Assembly (NCBI GenBank): GCA_029572955.1
Contig: JAKPQE010000150.1
Span: 1-64,000, forward strand
DNA from: Pseudomonadota bacterium
Lineage (GTDB): Bacteria; Pseudomonadota; Alphaproteobacteria; Rhizobiales; JAKPQE01
DNA: 64,000 bases
Direction of reading: 5' to 3'
Below are positions 7,769 to 18,602 of the stretch, piece by piece. Made by a program: the position numbers and the translations under genes. The notes beneath the pieces were generated by a model that searched no databases, was not told where the DNA came from, and saw only the letters and a program-made list of their open reading frames with translations. The first letter of the stretch is position 1. Each line of letters starts with the position of its first letter.

Positions 7769-8815
7769 TCAGCGCAGGATGTCGGTGTAGAGCTCGGCGA
7801 CGTCCGGCTCGGGATCGTTCTGGGCGAACTCGGCGGCATCGGCGACGATGTCGCGGATCTCGCGGTCGACGGCCTTCAGATCGTCCTCGCTCGCCGCGCC
7901 GATCTCCAGCAGGCGCTTTCTGACCTGCTCGATCGGATCGTGCTCGGTGCGCATCTTCTGCACCTCGTCCTTCGAGCGGTATTTCGCCGGGTCCGACATC
8001 GAGTGGCCGCGATAGCGATAGGTCATCATCTCGAGGATGTACGGGCCCTTGCCGTCGCGGCACCAGGCGAGCGCCTTCTCGCCGGCGGCGCGCACGGCGC
8101 GCACGTCCATGCCGTCGACCTGCTCGCCCGGGATGCCGAAGGACAGGCCGCGCTGCGACAGGTCGGTCTGCGAGGAGGCGCGCTCGACGCTCGTGCCCAT
8201 GCCGTACTTGTTGTTCTCGATGACGTAGACGACCGGCAGGCTCCAAAGCCGCGCCATGTTGAAGCTCTCGTAGACCTGGCCCTGATTGCTGGCGCCGTCG
8301 CCGAAATAGACCATGCTGACGGCGCCGTTGCCGCGATAGCGGTTGGCAAAGCCGATGCCGGTGCCGAGCGAAACCTGGGCGCCGACGATGCCATGGCCGC
8401 CGAAGAAGTTCTTCTCCAGGCTGAACATGTGCATCGAGCCGCCCTTGCCCTTGGAATAGCCGCCGCGGCGGCCGGTCAGCTCGGCCATCACGCCGCGCGG
8501 GTCCATGCCGCATACCAGCATGTGACCGTGGTCGCGATAGCTGGTGATGACCTGATCGCCGTCCTTCGAGGCCATCTGCATGCCGACGACGACCGCTTCC
8601 TGGCCGATATAGAGGTGGCAGAAGCCGCCGATGAGGCCCATGCCGTACATCTGGCCGGCCTTTTCCTCGAAGCGGCGGATGAGCAGCATTTCGCGATAGG
8701 CGAAGAGTTCGTCGTCCTTCGTGAACTCGGCGATCTTCGGCGCCTCGTCGCGCCTGGCCTTCGAGCGGCCGGCGGCAGCGGTGCGTTTGGCGGCGGGTTT
8801 CGGGCTTTCAGCCAT
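7769..8815 (-). CDS. pdhA: Pyruvate dehydrogenase E1 alpha subunit
   Basis: This 348-aa subunit binds thiamine diphosphate and decarboxylates pyruvate together with E1 beta. The ThDP-binding motif GDGASNQGQVYESFN and the following VIENNKYGMGTS are clear, as are GGHGIVGAQVSLGTG and the phosphorylation-loop equivalent YRYRGHSMSDPAKYR. The N-terminus has a basic Ala/Lys-rich extension (about 25 residues). First gene of the pdhABC operon, downstream of a good AT-rich promoter. Confidence 0.95.
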   Translation of the reverse strand: MAESPKPAAKRTAAAGRSKARRDEAPKIAEFTKDDELFAYREMLLIRRFEEKAGQMYGMGLIGGFCHLYIGQEAVVVGMQMASKDGDQVITSYRDHGHMLVCGMDPRGVMAELTGRRGGYSKGKGGSMHMFSLEKNFFGGHGIVGAQVSLGTGIGFANRYRGNGAVSMVYFGDGASNQGQVYESFNMARLWSLPVVYVIENNKYGMGTSVERASSQTDLSQRGLSFGIPGEQVDGMDVRAVRAAGEKALAWCRDGKGPYILEMMTYRYRGHSMSDPAKYRSKDEVQKMRTEHDPIEQVRKRLLEIGAASEDDLKAVDREIRDIVADAAEFAQNDPEPDVAELYTDILR

Positions 8816-8930
8816 GCTTGCGGCCTTTCCCAGGGTGATTGCGACCGATTGAGAGTGCCGGAGAATCTAGCGGAGTGCCCGCGGCAATCCAAGGTCTTTG
8901 TTGGCAGGTAGAAATATACCAACTTACTGA

Positions 8931-8959
8931 TATATATAGTGTTATTTGAATAAACTCAA
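8931..8959 (-). promoter_or_regulatory. Putative pdhABC promoter
   Basis: On the minus strand TTGAGT (8959-8954) and TATATA (8936-8931) are 17 bases apart in a locally AT-rich patch, about 115 bases before the pdhA start. This is the strongest sigma70-like candidate in the gap. Confidence 0.5.
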
Positions 8960-8961
8960 TT

Positions 8962-8986
8962 CCGGTTCATTGATTGAATGAACCGG
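8962..8986. terminator. Perfect inverted repeat between ftsB and pdhA
   Basis: CCGGTTCATT and AATGAACCGG enclose a 5-base loop, followed by TTTT on the plus strand. It lies about 40 bases past the ftsB stop and just before the pdh promoter. It could terminate ftsB (weak T-tract in that direction) or serve as an operator for pdh. Confidence 0.5.
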
Positions 8987-9024
8987 TTTTCAGCTAACCA
9001 TCGGGAACGCACGTGGAGTACGGG

Positions 9025-9339
9025 TCACTGCCGTTCGAGAATGACGATCTCGTCGGGCCCTGCAAGATTGAGACTCATGCGGGCGCGCTCGTCAATCATG
9101 TCCGGGTCGAGGCTCGTCGGCTTCATCAGGGCGACGCGCTTTTCCAGCTCCTGCCGCCGCGCCTCGAGGCCGTCGCGCTCGGCCTCGACGCGGGCGATCT
9201 CCACCGCCAGTTCGTCGCGGGCGAAGATGCCGTATTCGCCGTGGAAGGCATGGTAGGCGAAGTAGCCGAGGCAGGCGATGGTGGTGGCCGGCAGGATGAT
9301 CTTGCCGAGACCGGATCGCCGTTTCTGCCGTGTGGTCAT
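9025..9339 (-). CDS. ftsB: FtsB/DivIC-like septum formation initiator
   Basis: This 104-aa bitopic protein has a short basic cytoplasmic N-terminus, one membrane segment (about residues 13-30, IILPATTIACLGYFAYHAF) and a periplasmic coiled coil (ARVEAERDGLEARRQELEKRVALMK). It ends with the conserved SLDPDMIDERARMSLN region of the DivIC family. Such proteins link early and late divisome proteins. Placement between eno and pdhA is the standard alphaproteobacterial arrangement. The 194-base gap on its upstream side (9340-9533) shows no gene. Confidence 0.85.
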   Translation of the reverse strand: MTTRQKRRSGLGKIILPATTIACLGYFAYHAFHGEYGIFARDELAVEIARVEAERDGLEARRQELEKRVALMKPTSLDPDMIDERARMSLNLAGPDEIVILERQ

Positions 9340-9533
9340 GCTGCCCTCGGGCCTCCCGCAGGATCGATCGCGCCCTGCCCTCGCCGGCCTTCGCCGACAC
9401 TTCGGAACGGGCTTACGGAGCGCGTCGCGCGCGCCGTCGAATCGATGCTCGGAGGGTGGCTCGGCAAGCGTTAAGGGCAGGTTTCCGGCGACGGGTCGCG
9501 CCGCCGGAAAAGTCGTTTCGAACGCCTCTCGGC

Positions 9534-10862
<1,329 letters not shown>

Positions 10863-11004
10863 CTAGCCTTTCGCAGCCGCGCTGAAAAGCCCGCAGAAAG
10901 GCGGTTGCCGCAACACTATGGCCGGAATACCGCAGTCCGGCACGGTTTTGCGGGTTCGAATCTGCCGCAGCGCAGCAATTGTCGCAGTCCGACGTGCCGG
11001 TTTC

Positions 11005-11032
11005 TTGACATTCGCCGCGCGATGCGTAGGGT
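11005..11032 (+). promoter_or_regulatory. Putative rpmG promoter
   Basis: TTGACA (11005-11010) and TAGGGT (11027-11032) are 16 bases apart, about 80 bases before rpmG. The -35 box is perfect and the -10 box is poor. It lies in the 301-base gap between divergent eno and rpmG, which otherwise holds no gene. Confidence 0.45.
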
Positions 11033-11112
11033 GCCGCCGAAGAATCTGGATTTCACGCTGGACGCCTGCCGTTTTTTCCGCACGGCCGCCGGCGCAGACC
11101 GAGGAAAGACCC

Positions 11113-11280
11113 ATGGCCAAGGCCACCACCATCAAGATCCGGCTCGTGAGCAGCGCTGACACCGGCTACTTCTATGTCGCCAAGAAGAACACCCGCACCA
11201 TGACCGAGAAGCTCACCGTGCGGAAGTATGACCCGGTGGTGCGCAAGCACGTCGAGTTCCGCGAGGCCAAGATCAAGTAA
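11113..11280 (+). CDS. rpmG: 50S ribosomal protein L33
   Basis: This 55-aa protein is the expected size for bacterial L33 and has its full set of signatures ([36 protein letters not shown]). It lacks the CxxC zinc pairs, so it is the zinc-independent form. It is a single-gene unit with its own terminator, next to the pleD-divK block as in other Hyphomicrobiales. Confidence 0.97.
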   Translation: MAKATTIKIRLVSSADTGYFYVAKKNTRTMTEKLTVRKYDPVVRKHVEFREAKIK

Positions 11281-11306
11281 TCGATCGGCACCATCGCCAA
11301 CGACCG

Positions 11307-11333
11307 AAAGCACCGCTTCGGCGGTGCTTTTTT
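11307..11333 (+). terminator. rpmG intrinsic terminator
   Basis: A 10-bp stem (AAAGCACCGC with its complement) closed by a TTCG tetraloop is followed by a T-run, 27 bases after the rpmG stop. Confidence 0.93.
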
Positions 11334-11704
11334 GTTGCCCGGTCGGTCGCGGTCGCGGCGCCGGGTCGTCGTCTGTCGCGGGATGAGGAAGGTGGCCGAG
11401 CCGATAGCGCAGGTTAACGAGGAGGCCACTCTGTGCTGCCGGCCCGGCCTACCCCACGGACCCAGGAGATGCGGCGGACCTGAGAATGCCGTAGGGCTTC
11501 GGACGTCGACACCTCATTTCCGACAAGACTGTCGAGACTTGCTGCGATGTCGACGAATTCATGCGTGTTTCTGTTTTGAACTTATCCAGCCTGTCGGCCG
11601 AAACAAGTTTTTTCGAGATTTAATAGCTAAGGACATCCATCTTTAGTAAAGCATTAATATTAATATTTACAATTTTAACGAATACACCCTCGAGGCGCAA
11701 CAAA
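11334..11704. other. Gene-free gap with an AT-rich patch
   Basis: About 370 bases lie between the rpmG and pleD terminators. The last 120 bases (about 11570-11690) are sharply AT-rich, with an ATTAATATTAATATT run. A weak 88-codon frame around 11380-11646 has no ribosome site or family resemblance and I do not call it. Confidence 0.6.
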
Positions 11705-11732
11705 AAGCCGCGCGACTGGCGTCACGCGGCTT
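11705..11732 (-). terminator. pleD/divK terminator
   Basis: On the minus strand AAGCCGCG (11732-11725) pairs with CGCGGCTT (11712-11705), followed directly by more T residues, about 36 bases beyond the pleD stop. Confidence 0.85.
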
Positions 11733-11767
11733 CGATCCGGTCGTCTGTCCGGCTTGGCGCCGAAGCG

Positions 11768-13141
11768 TCAGGCGGCGTCGGCAACCACCCGGTTGCGGCC
11801 GTCGCGCTTGGCGGCATAGAGCGCCTCGTCGGCACGCTTCAGGAGCTGCGCGGTGGTATCGGCAGCGCCCGACAGGGTCGAGACGCCGATGCTGATCGTC
11901 ACGTCGATCGCCCGGTGTCCGCCATTGATGATGAACGGCTCGGCCGCCACCTTCTGGCGCAGCCGCTCGGCGATCATGTAGGCGAGCGCCTGGTCGGTCT
12001 CGGGCATCACCACGACGAACTCTTCGCCGCCGAACCGGCAGGCAAGGTCGATGCCGCGGATGTTGGCGCGGATGCGGCTGGCGAATTCGCGCAGCACGTC
12101 GTCGCCGCCGTCGTGGCCGTAGGTGTCGTTGACCGCCTTGAAGAAATCGATGTCGACGATGAGCAGCGACAGCGCCTTGCCGCGCGAGGCCGCCTGATCG
12201 AAGAGCGCCGTCAGGTGGCTTTCGAGATAGCGGCGGTTGTGCAGGCCGGTCAGCGCGTCGGTGACGGCCATCTCCATCTTCTGCTGCACGTTCTCGCGCA
12301 GATAGGAGGTGTAGCGCTTCTTGCGGATCTGGGTGCGGACGCGGGCGACGAGTTCGTTGCGGTCGACCGGGCGCATCAGATAGTCGTTGACGCCGAGCTC
12401 GAGGCCGCGCAGCAGGCGGGCGTTCTCTTCCGGCTCGGCGAGCACCAGAATCGGGATCAGCCGGGTGCGCTCCAGCGAACGGATCTGCGAGCAGAGCCGC
12501 AGGGCGTCGAAGTCGCGCAGCGACAGGCTGACGATGACCAGATCGAACCCGCCCTCGGCGGCGCGGAACAGCGCCTCCTGCGGGTCCGACTCGACGGTCA
12601 CCTGGTTGTGCTCCATCAGCGCCTTGGCGATGCGCTGCCAGGAGCTTTCGCGGTCGTCGACGAGCAGGATGCGGCCATTGTCGGCGCTGATCGAGGACGG
12701 CGTCACCTCGCTGGAATCGTAGCCGAAGCCCTGGCCGGTGGCGACGCGCATGCCGAGTTCGTCGGCGAGCATCTTCAGTCGGACGAGGCTGCGCACGCGG
12801 GTGATGAGCGCGAGGTCGTTGACCGGCTTGGTCAGGAAGTCGTCGGCGCCGGCCTCGAGGCCGCGAACGCGATCGGACGGCTGGTCGAGCGCCGTCACCA
12901 TGACCACCGGCAGATGCGCGGTGCGCGGATTGCCCTTCAGCCGCCGGCAGACCTCGAAGCCGTCCATGCCCGGCATCATGACGTCGAGAAGAACGATGTC
13001 GCACTGGCCGCGCTCGCAGATCTCGAGGGCGTCCGGCCCGTTCATGGCGGTCACGACTTCGAAGTACTCGGCGGTCAGCCGCGTCTCGAGCAGCTTCACA
13101 TTCGCCAGAATGTCATCAACCACCAGAATGCGTGCAGTCAT
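11768..13141 (-). CDS. pleD: PleD-type response regulator diguanylate cyclase
   Basis: This 457-aa protein has the PleD layout: receiver 1 (residues 1-120, phosphoacceptor D53, K at KPVND), a degenerate receiver 2 (about 155-275, with no aspartate at the acceptor position), and a GGDEF domain (about 290-457). The active-site motif is GGEEF at 371-375, and the inhibitory I-site RGID (362-365) sits five residues upstream, so c-di-GMP feedback inhibition is expected. It makes c-di-GMP on phosphorylation, controlling polar development. It lies downstream of divK (34-base gap), as in Caulobacter and rhizobia. Confidence 0.95.
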   Translation of the reverse strand: MTARILVVDDILANVKLLETRLTAEYFEVVTAMNGPDALEICERGQCDIVLLDVMMPGMDGFEVCRRLKGNPRTAHLPVVMVTALDQPSDRVRGLEAGADDFLTKPVNDLALITRVRSLVRLKMLADELGMRVATGQGFGYDSSEVTPSSISADNGRILLVDDRESSWQRIAKALMEHNQVTVESDPQEALFRAAEGGFDLVIVSLSLRDFDALRLCSQIRSLERTRLIPILVLAEPEENARLLRGLELGVNDYLMRPVDRNELVARVRTQIRKKRYTSYLRENVQQKMEMAVTDALTGLHNRRYLESHLTALFDQAASRGKALSLLIVDIDFFKAVNDTYGHDGGDDVLREFASRIRANIRGIDLACRFGGEEFVVVMPETDQALAYMIAERLRQKVAAEPFIINGGHRAIDVTISIGVSTLSGAADTTAQLLKRADEALYAAKRDGRNRVVADAA

Positions 13142-13175
13142 TTTCGTCCCCTCGGTCCTGCCGCTTTTCCAGTCC

Positions 13176-13547
13176 TCAGCTTTCGCCGAGATAGGCCCGC
13201 ACGGTCTCGATGAACTTGGCCACCGAAATCGGCTTGGAAATGTAGGCTTCGCATCCCCCCTGCCGGATCCGCTCCTCGTCGCCCTTCATGGCGAAAGCGG
13301 TCACGGCGATCACCGGTATCCGGCGCAGTTCGTCGTCTTCCTTGATCCACTTGGTGACCTCGAGGCCGGAGACCTCGGGCAGCTGGATGTCCATCAGAAT
13401 GAGATCGGGACGGTGGGCGCGGGCGAGATCCAGCGCCTCGAGCCCGTTGCGGGTCTCGATGGTGCTGTAGCCGTGCGCCTCCAGCAGATCGTGGAAGAGC
13501 TTCATGTTGAGCTCGTTGTCCTCCACGATCATCACGGTCTTCGTCAT
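13176..13547 (-). CDS. divK: Single-domain response regulator DivK
   Basis: This 123-aa protein is a lone receiver domain with the acidic pocket ([10 protein letters not shown]), phosphoacceptor D53 in [13 protein letters not shown], the T in VIAVTAFAM and the K in YISKPIS. DivK is a polar cell-cycle regulator phosphorylated by DivJ and PleC, and it acts through the DivL-CckA-CtrA pathway. It forms an apparent operon with pleD. Confidence 0.95.
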   Translation of the reverse strand: MTKTVMIVEDNELNMKLFHDLLEAHGYSTIETRNGLEALDLARAHRPDLILMDIQLPEVSGLEVTKWIKEDDELRRIPVIAVTAFAMKGDEERIRQGGCEAYISKPISVAKFIETVRAYLGES

Positions 13548-13754
13548 CAGTCCCTCTCTCCCCGCTCGCCGTCGTTGCTGCCATGCGCGTTGACGCAGGA
13601 TTCGGCAGCCCGCTATGCTCCCCGAACGGGTTGCGCCGCCTTTGCCGGGTCCCCTCGGCACAGGGCGGCGGTGCGGATCACGGCTTTGCGATCGTCCACT
13701 AACCGTCTCGACCCTACCGGAAATACCTTTCGGAATAACAAACAGGACCGCCGA

Positions 13755-14060
13755 ATGCCGCCGAGAGATGCCGCGATCGACGTCGAAGCAGCGCAAGCGC
13801 TGGCCGTGGCCGCGCTCGCCTTCATCGCCGGCGAACCCGAGCGTCTCGGCCGATTCCTCGCCCTTACCGGCCTTGGTCCGGAGACCTTGAGGGCGGCGGC
13901 GGCCGAACCCGGCTTTCTCGTCGCCGTGCTCGATCACGTGCTCGCCGACCAGTCGGAACTCTTCGTCTTCGCCGAATCGGCCGGCGCGAGCCCGGAGCGG
14001 ATCGAGGCGGCCCGCGGTGTACTCGCCCGCACGCGGCCGCGGGACGGCATCGAGCCTTGA
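13755..14060 (+). CDS. DUF3572 family protein
   Basis: This 101-aa, Ala/Leu-rich, all-helical-looking soluble protein resembles the DUF3572 family, found beside divK/pleD in Hyphomicrobiales. The segment [21 protein letters not shown] followed by [18 protein letters not shown] is the recognisable core. An AGGA site precedes the ATG. The next gene overlaps its stop by four bases. Function unknown. Confidence 0.8.
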   Translation: MPPRDAAIDVEAAQALAVAALAFIAGEPERLGRFLALTGLGPETLRAAAAEPGFLVAVLDHVLADQSELFVFAESAGASPERIEAARGVLARTRPRDGIEP

Positions 14061-14725
14061 GCGTCGCCAGCCACACCGCCGAACAGATCACCGCCGTCCG
14101 CCTCAGCGGGCGCCCGCTCGTCGTGTGCGACGTCGACGAGGTGGTGCTGTCGTTCATTGGTCCGTTCGAGACCTACCTCGCCGATTCGGGCTTCCGGCTC
14201 GTCGCCCGCTCCTATGGCCTGACCGGCAATATCGAGCGCCTCGACGACGGAACCGCCATCGCCCAGGCCGAGGTCGGCCGGCTGCTCGACGAATTCTTCG
14301 CCCGCGAGACGGCCCGCCAGCGCCCGGTCGAGGGCGCGATCGACGCCCTCGCCGCGCTCGAGGCCGTCGCCGACATCGTCTTCCTCACCAATCTGCCGAA
14401 GGCCTATCGCGACACGCGGGCCGAGATGCTGGTCGATCACGGCGTGCCCTATCCGGTCGTCGCCAACGAGGGCCCGAAGGGACCGGCGGTCGGGCGACTC
14501 GCCGCGACCGGCGGGCGGCCGGTGTTCTTCCTCGACGACAGCCCGTCGAATATCGTGTCGGTGCGCGACGCGGCGGCGGCCGATCACGTCATCCATTTCG
14601 TCGCCGACCGGCGCTTCTTCGACCTCGTCGATCCGATCGACGGCATCGCGCTGCGGTCGAATTCCTGGACCGAGACCGGCGACTTCATCCGCGCCGCGAT
14701 CGACGCCGCGACCAGAAAGGCCTGA
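14057..14725 (+). CDS. HAD-superfamily hydrolase, unknown substrate
   Basis: This 222-aa protein starts at a TTG overlapping the previous stop (TTGA). HAD motifs: VCDVDEVVL (nucleophile D25, acid/base D27), FLTNLP (motif II), K in NEGPKGPAV and FLDDSPSNI (motif IV). The fold region and length fit a small phosphatase. It lies in a tight run with the DUF3572 gene and a ROK kinase, so a sugar-phosphate substrate is possible but unproven. Confidence 0.8.
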   Translation: MSVASHTAEQITAVRLSGRPLVVCDVDEVVLSFIGPFETYLADSGFRLVARSYGLTGNIERLDDGTAIAQAEVGRLLDEFFARETARQRPVEGAIDALAALEAVADIVFLTNLPKAYRDTRAEMLVDHGVPYPVVANEGPKGPAVGRLAATGGRPVFFLDDSPSNIVSVRDAAAADHVIHFVADRRFFDLVDPIDGIALRSNSWTETGDFIRAAIDAATRKA

Positions 14726-14728
14726 GCC

Positions 14729-15640
14729 ATGGCAGCCATTCCCGATCTGCGCATTGGCATCGATCTCGGCGGCACCAAGATCGCCCTCATCGCCTTCGAC
14801 CCGGACGAGCGGGTGGCGTTCGAGAAGCGCGTGCCGACGCCGCGCGAGGACTATGCCGGCACCGTCGAGGCGATCGCCGCGCTCGTCGCCGAGGCCGAGA
14901 GGACGACGGGCAAGCGCGGCACGGTCGGCATCGGCATGCCCGGCTCGATCTCGCCGGTCGACGGCAAGGTGCAGAACGGCAACTCGACCTGGCTCAACGA
15001 CCAGCCGTTCGGGCGCGACCTCGAAGCTGCCCTCGGGCGCGAGGTCCGGCTTGCCAACGACGCCGATTGTCTCGCGCTTTCAGAGAATTACGACGGAGCG
15101 GCAGCGGGTGCGGCATCGTCCTTCGCGATCATCCTCGGCACCGGCTGCGGCGCCGGCGTCGTCATCGACGGCCACCTTCTCGCCGGCCCCAACGCCATCG
15201 CCGGCGAGTGGGGTCACAATCCCCTGCCCTGGCCGAAACCGGACGAGACGCCGGGGCAGAAATGCTGGTGCGGCAAGCATGGCTGCCTCGAGACCTGGGT
15301 CGCCGGACCGTCCTTCGCCGCCGACCATTTCCGGGTGACCGGCGAGAAACTCGACGCCGCCACGATCATCGCGCGGGCTCCCGCCGACCCGAATGCCCAG
15401 GCGACCCTCGACCGCCATCTCGACCGGCTCGGGCGCGCCGTCGCGGCGATCGTCAACATTCTCGATCCGCACGTCATCGTGCTCGCCGGCGGGCTTTCCA
15501 ACATGCCCGGCCTCGATCAACGATTGCCCGGCGCCGTGCTACCATGGGTCTTCGCCCGCCTGCCGCGCGTCACTGTCCGCAAGGCGGTGCATGGCGATGC
15601 GAGCGGCGTGCGCGGCGCGGCGCGGCTCTGGAACGACTGA
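14729..15640 (+). CDS. ROK-family sugar kinase (fructokinase-like)
   Basis: This 303-aa ROK kinase phosphorylates a hexose using ATP. Seen: the phosphate-binding DLGGTK (12-17), GIGMPGSIS, the NDADC sequence with the catalytic aspartate, GTGCGAGVV, and the zinc site with [11 protein letters not shown] and CWCGKHGC. The CxCGxxGCxE signature and length match the Mak/NagK-type fructo- or N-acetylglucosamine kinases; the substrate is undetermined. It starts 3 bases after the HAD gene. Confidence 0.85.
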   Translation: MAAIPDLRIGIDLGGTKIALIAFDPDERVAFEKRVPTPREDYAGTVEAIAALVAEAERTTGKRGTVGIGMPGSISPVDGKVQNGNSTWLNDQPFGRDLEAALGREVRLANDADCLALSENYDGAAAGAASSFAIILGTGCGAGVVIDGHLLAGPNAIAGEWGHNPLPWPKPDETPGQKCWCGKHGCLETWVAGPSFAADHFRVTGEKLDAATIIARAPADPNAQATLDRHLDRLGRAVAAIVNILDPHVIVLAGGLSNMPGLDQRLPGAVLPWVFARLPRVTVRKAVHGDASGVRGAARLWND

Positions 15641-15680
15641 CCGAACCGATCTTGCGGGCGTCCCGCCCGGGAGTTCGCCT

Positions 15681-17015
15681 ATGGCCGAAAACGGGCACGA
15701 GACGGGCGACGGGCTCTGCCGCGACTGCGCGGCACGGGTGCCGGCGGGGCGCGACCGCTGCCCGGCCTGCGGCAGTCCGCGCGTGCTCTTCCACCCCGAA
15801 CTCTTTGCCCTGTCGACCGCCCATGTCGACTGCGACGCCTTCTATGCCGCGATCGAGAAGCGCGACGATCCCGCCCTCCTCGACCGGCCGGTGATCATCG
15901 GCGGCGGGCGCCGCGGCGTCGTCTCCACGGCCTGCTACATCGCGCGGATCAGCGGCGTGCGCTCGGCGATGCCGATGTTCAAGGCGCTGGAGCTTTGCCC
16001 CGATGCCGTCGTCATCCGGCCGAACATGGCCAAATACGCCGCCGTCGGGCGCGAGGTTCGGGCGCAGATGCTGGCGCTGACGCCGCTCGTCGAGCCGCTG
16101 TCGATCGACGAAGCCTTCCTCGACCTCGCCGGTACTGAGAAGGTGCACCGCATGGCGCCGGCCGAGACGCTGGTGCGCTTTGCCCAGAGGGTCGAGCGCG
16201 AGATCGGCATCACGGTCTCGGTCGGCCTTGCCGCCAACAAGTTCCTCGCCAAGATCGCCTCGGACCTCGAAAAGCCGCGCGGCTTCTCGGTCATCGGCCA
16301 GTCGGAAGCGGCGGCATTCCTCGCCCCGCGCCCGGTCGGCTTCATCTGGGGCGTCGGCAAGGCGATGGAAGCGCGCCTCGCCGGGGACGGCGTCCGGCGC
16401 ATCGCCGACCTGCAGGCACTCGACGAAAAAACCCTCGCCAAGCGCTACGGCAGCCTGGGTTCCCGGCTCTTCAACCTTGCCCGCGGCATCGACCATCGGC
16501 GCGTCGAGCCCGACCAGCCGGCCCGCTCGATCAGCGCCGAGACGACCTTCGAGACCGACATTGCCGATCTTGCCGAACTGCGGCGCGTCCTCCGGCGCCT
16601 CTCGGAGAAAGTCTCGGCGCGGCTGAAAGCGGCCGGGATTGCCGGCCATACCGTGGTGCTGAAGCTGAAAACGGCCGATTTCAAGCAGCGGACCCGCAAC
16701 CGGCGCCTCGCCGACCCGACGCTGCTCGCCGACCGCATCTTCCGCACCGGCGACGATCTTCTCGCGCGAGAGGCGGACGGGACGGCGTTCCGGCTCATCG
16801 GCATCGGCGTCACCGATCTCGTCGATCCGCGCGACGCCGACCCGGTCGACCTCGTCGACGACGGCCTCGGGCGCCGGGCGGCGGCCGAACGGGCGATGGA
16901 CAAGGTGCGGGCGAAGTTCGGCGACAAGACCGTCGCGCTCGGGCTGACGGCGGAGTTCACGGCCCCGGCGGGCCGGCGCGTCAAGCCGGCGCAGATGCCG
17001 CCCGACGAGGACTGA
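15681..17015 (+). CDS. dinB: DNA polymerase IV (Y-family)
   Basis: This 444-aa translesion polymerase has the Y-family motifs [13 protein letters not shown] and [10 protein letters not shown] with the metal-binding acidic residues, [15 protein letters not shown], the helix-hairpin-helix region, and the little-finger domain. An N-terminal extension of about 45 residues carries four cysteines arranged as two CxxC pairs (CRDC ... CPAC), a probable zinc ribbon. I found no alphaproteobacterial LexA box in the 40 bases before the ATG. No clear beta-clamp-binding QL-type tail is evident. Confidence 0.93.
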   Translation: MAENGHETGDGLCRDCAARVPAGRDRCPACGSPRVLFHPELFALSTAHVDCDAFYAAIEKRDDPALLDRPVIIGGGRRGVVSTACYIARISGVRSAMPMFKALELCPDAVVIRPNMAKYAAVGREVRAQMLALTPLVEPLSIDEAFLDLAGTEKVHRMAPAETLVRFAQRVEREIGITVSVGLAANKFLAKIASDLEKPRGFSVIGQSEAAAFLAPRPVGFIWGVGKAMEARLAGDGVRRIADLQALDEKTLAKRYGSLGSRLFNLARGIDHRRVEPDQPARSISAETTFETDIADLAELRRVLRRLSEKVSARLKAAGIAGHTVVLKLKTADFKQRTRNRRLADPTLLADRIFRTGDDLLAREADGTAFRLIGIGVTDLVDPRDADPVDLVDDGLGRRAAAERAMDKVRAKFGDKTVALGLTAEFTAPAGRRVKPAQMPPDED

Positions 17016-17030
17016 GCGCCGGCGCGGCGC

Positions 17031-17939
17031 CTACTTGGCGCGGGCGCAGGCCGGCGTATCGAGGAGCTGCAGCTCGACGAGGCGGGCGTCGATGATGAGA
17101 TCGCCGTAATCCATCGAGACGCCGCGGCTGACGCCGTTGTCGTAGAGATCGAAGCTCAGCTTGTAGACCGGCGTGAGTTCGCCGGTGCCCTCGGTCGGGT
17201 CGAAATAGGTCAGCGCCACCGGCCAGGTCGGGAGTTGGCGGAACACGTCCGGGATCGCCGCGAGCTCCGGATCGTCGGCCTTCGGCGCCGCCGCCGGGCC
17301 GATGACCGAGGCGGTCGCAAAGAACTTGTCGCCATTCTCCGAGCCGTCGAAGATCGGCGCGTCGAAGAAGCGCTCGCCGGCGCGGGCCTTGGCGATCGTC
17401 TCGATGAGGTGCTCGGTCGGCAGCAGCACCGGCCCCTGCGAGGAAACCGATTTCGTGGCCGGCGCCGTGGTGGTGACGTCGAGGCTGCCGTCCTTGTTGC
17501 GCTCGGCGCTGCCCTTCACTTCCTCGGACATCTTGTTGTCGAGGAAATTCTGGGTGAGGAAGCGGAAGCTTTCGCCGGCGCCACCCTCGAACGAGGTCGA
17601 GCGCAGGTCGCTGACACGGCGCCCGCCCTCGGTGTCGGTGATGTCGGTGACGAAGCGGAAATTGACGCCGTAACCCTCGCAGGCCGCGCCGGTGAACTCG
17701 TAGACCATGCGGCCGCGGAGCGCCGCGATGCCGCCGGTGCCGACTTCCTGGCCGAGGCTCAGGTCATAGACGGCGCGATGCGGCAGCAGCGCGATCGGCG
17801 CGGCCGGTGCCGCCTGCGGCGCGGTCGGATCGTTGGCAAGGCCCGGCATCTGCGCCAATGCGACGGCGGGCAGCGCGAGCATCGCGATACCGGCAAGGCG
17901 CAGCGTGAGATCGATCCGGGCAAAGAGCTTCATCGGCAT
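17031..17939 (-). CDS. eipB: EipB-type periplasmic envelope integrity protein (DUF1849)
   Basis: This 302-aa exported protein has a signal peptide (basic start, hydrophobic LTLRLAGIAMLALPAVALA, cleavage near residue 30) and a DUF1849 body. In Brucella EipB is a periplasmic beta-spiral protein needed for envelope integrity. Family features: the LLPHRAVYDLSL opening, an internal disulfide-capable cysteine pair (one in AACEGYG, one in DTPACARAK), LLPTEHL, and FDLYDNGVSRG. The ATG at 17939 follows AGGGAG at 7 bases. Convergent with dinB. Confidence 0.85.
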   Translation of the reverse strand: MPMKLFARIDLTLRLAGIAMLALPAVALAQMPGLANDPTAPQAAPAAPIALLPHRAVYDLSLGQEVGTGGIAALRGRMVYEFTGAACEGYGVNFRFVTDITDTEGGRRVSDLRSTSFEGGAGESFRFLTQNFLDNKMSEEVKGSAERNKDGSLDVTTTAPATKSVSSQGPVLLPTEHLIETIAKARAGERFFDAPIFDGSENGDKFFATASVIGPAAAPKADDPELAAIPDVFRQLPTWPVALTYFDPTEGTGELTPVYKLSFDLYDNGVSRGVSMDYGDLIIDARLVELQLLDTPACARAK

Positions 17940-18134
17940 TGCAACACTCCCTTTCGCGATCGGCCCCGGTGCGGGCCCGAGCGGCGAAGTGCGTCGTCAT
18001 AGCAGATAATCGGGCGCGTCGTCTTCTTTCCGCGGCGCGGATGCTCCGCCGGCCTTCTGTCAAAACCATGGCGCGGTGCAAAGGCGATCGGATAAGCTCG
18101 GCGCCGACGACAACAGCGACGAGACGGAGGCAGC

Positions 18135-18599
18135 ATGAGCGGCGCAACGGAAGCCCGACTGAAGGAACTCGGCATCGAAATCCCGAGCGCTCCGGCGCCG
18201 GCGGCCAACTACGTGCCCTTCGTCCAGAGCGGCAATCTGCTTTTCATTTCCGGCCAGATTCCGTTCGTCGGCGGCAATGTCGGCCACAAGGGACGGCTCG
18301 GCGAAGACCTCGACGTCGCCGCCGGCAAGGCGGCGGCGCGGCAATGCGCGATCAACATCCTCGCCCAGTGCAAGGCCGCCCTCGGCGACCTCGACCGCAT
18401 CCGCCGCGTCGTCAAGCTCGGCGGCTTCGTCTCCTCGACCGCCGATTTCACCGAACAGCCGGCCGTCATCAACGGCGCCTCGGACCTGATGGTCGAGGTG
18501 CTCGGCGAGCGCGGCCGCCACGCCCGCTTCGCGGTCGGCGCGCCGGTGTTGCCGCTCGGCGTCTCGGTCGAGATCGACGCGATCGTCGAAGTGGAGTGA
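18135..18599 (+). CDS. RidA/YER057c/UK114 family protein
   Basis: This 154-aa protein belongs to the RidA superfamily of small trimeric enamine/imine deaminases. It has LLFISGQIPFVGG near residue 38, the ANL-like body and GRHARFAVGAPVLPLGVSVEIDAIVE at the C-terminus. The conserved arginine of catalytic RidA corresponds to the R in GRHARFAVG. The longer N-terminus marks the UK114-like (longer) subgroup. First gene of a run with a glycerophosphodiesterase, 3 bases apart. Confidence 0.88.
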   Translation: MSGATEARLKELGIEIPSAPAPAANYVPFVQSGNLLFISGQIPFVGGNVGHKGRLGEDLDVAAGKAAARQCAINILAQCKAALGDLDRIRRVVKLGGFVSSTADFTEQPAVINGASDLMVEVLGERGRHARFAVGAPVLPLGVSVEIDAIVEVE

Positions 18600-18602
18600 C
18601 GC

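Noticed and set aside
10953..10962. tRNA-like T-loop GGTTCGAATC before rpmG
   Set aside because: The flanking bases do not form a 5-bp T-stem, and no acceptor, D or anticodon arm can be drawn.
11380..11646. 88-codon frame after the rpmG terminator
   Set aside because: No ribosome site, atypical composition and no recognisable motif.
11643..11657. CtrA-like site TTAG-N7-TTAA near pleD
   Set aside because: One half-site is imperfect, it lies beyond the 3' end of pleD in an AT-rich patch, and no gene start is near.
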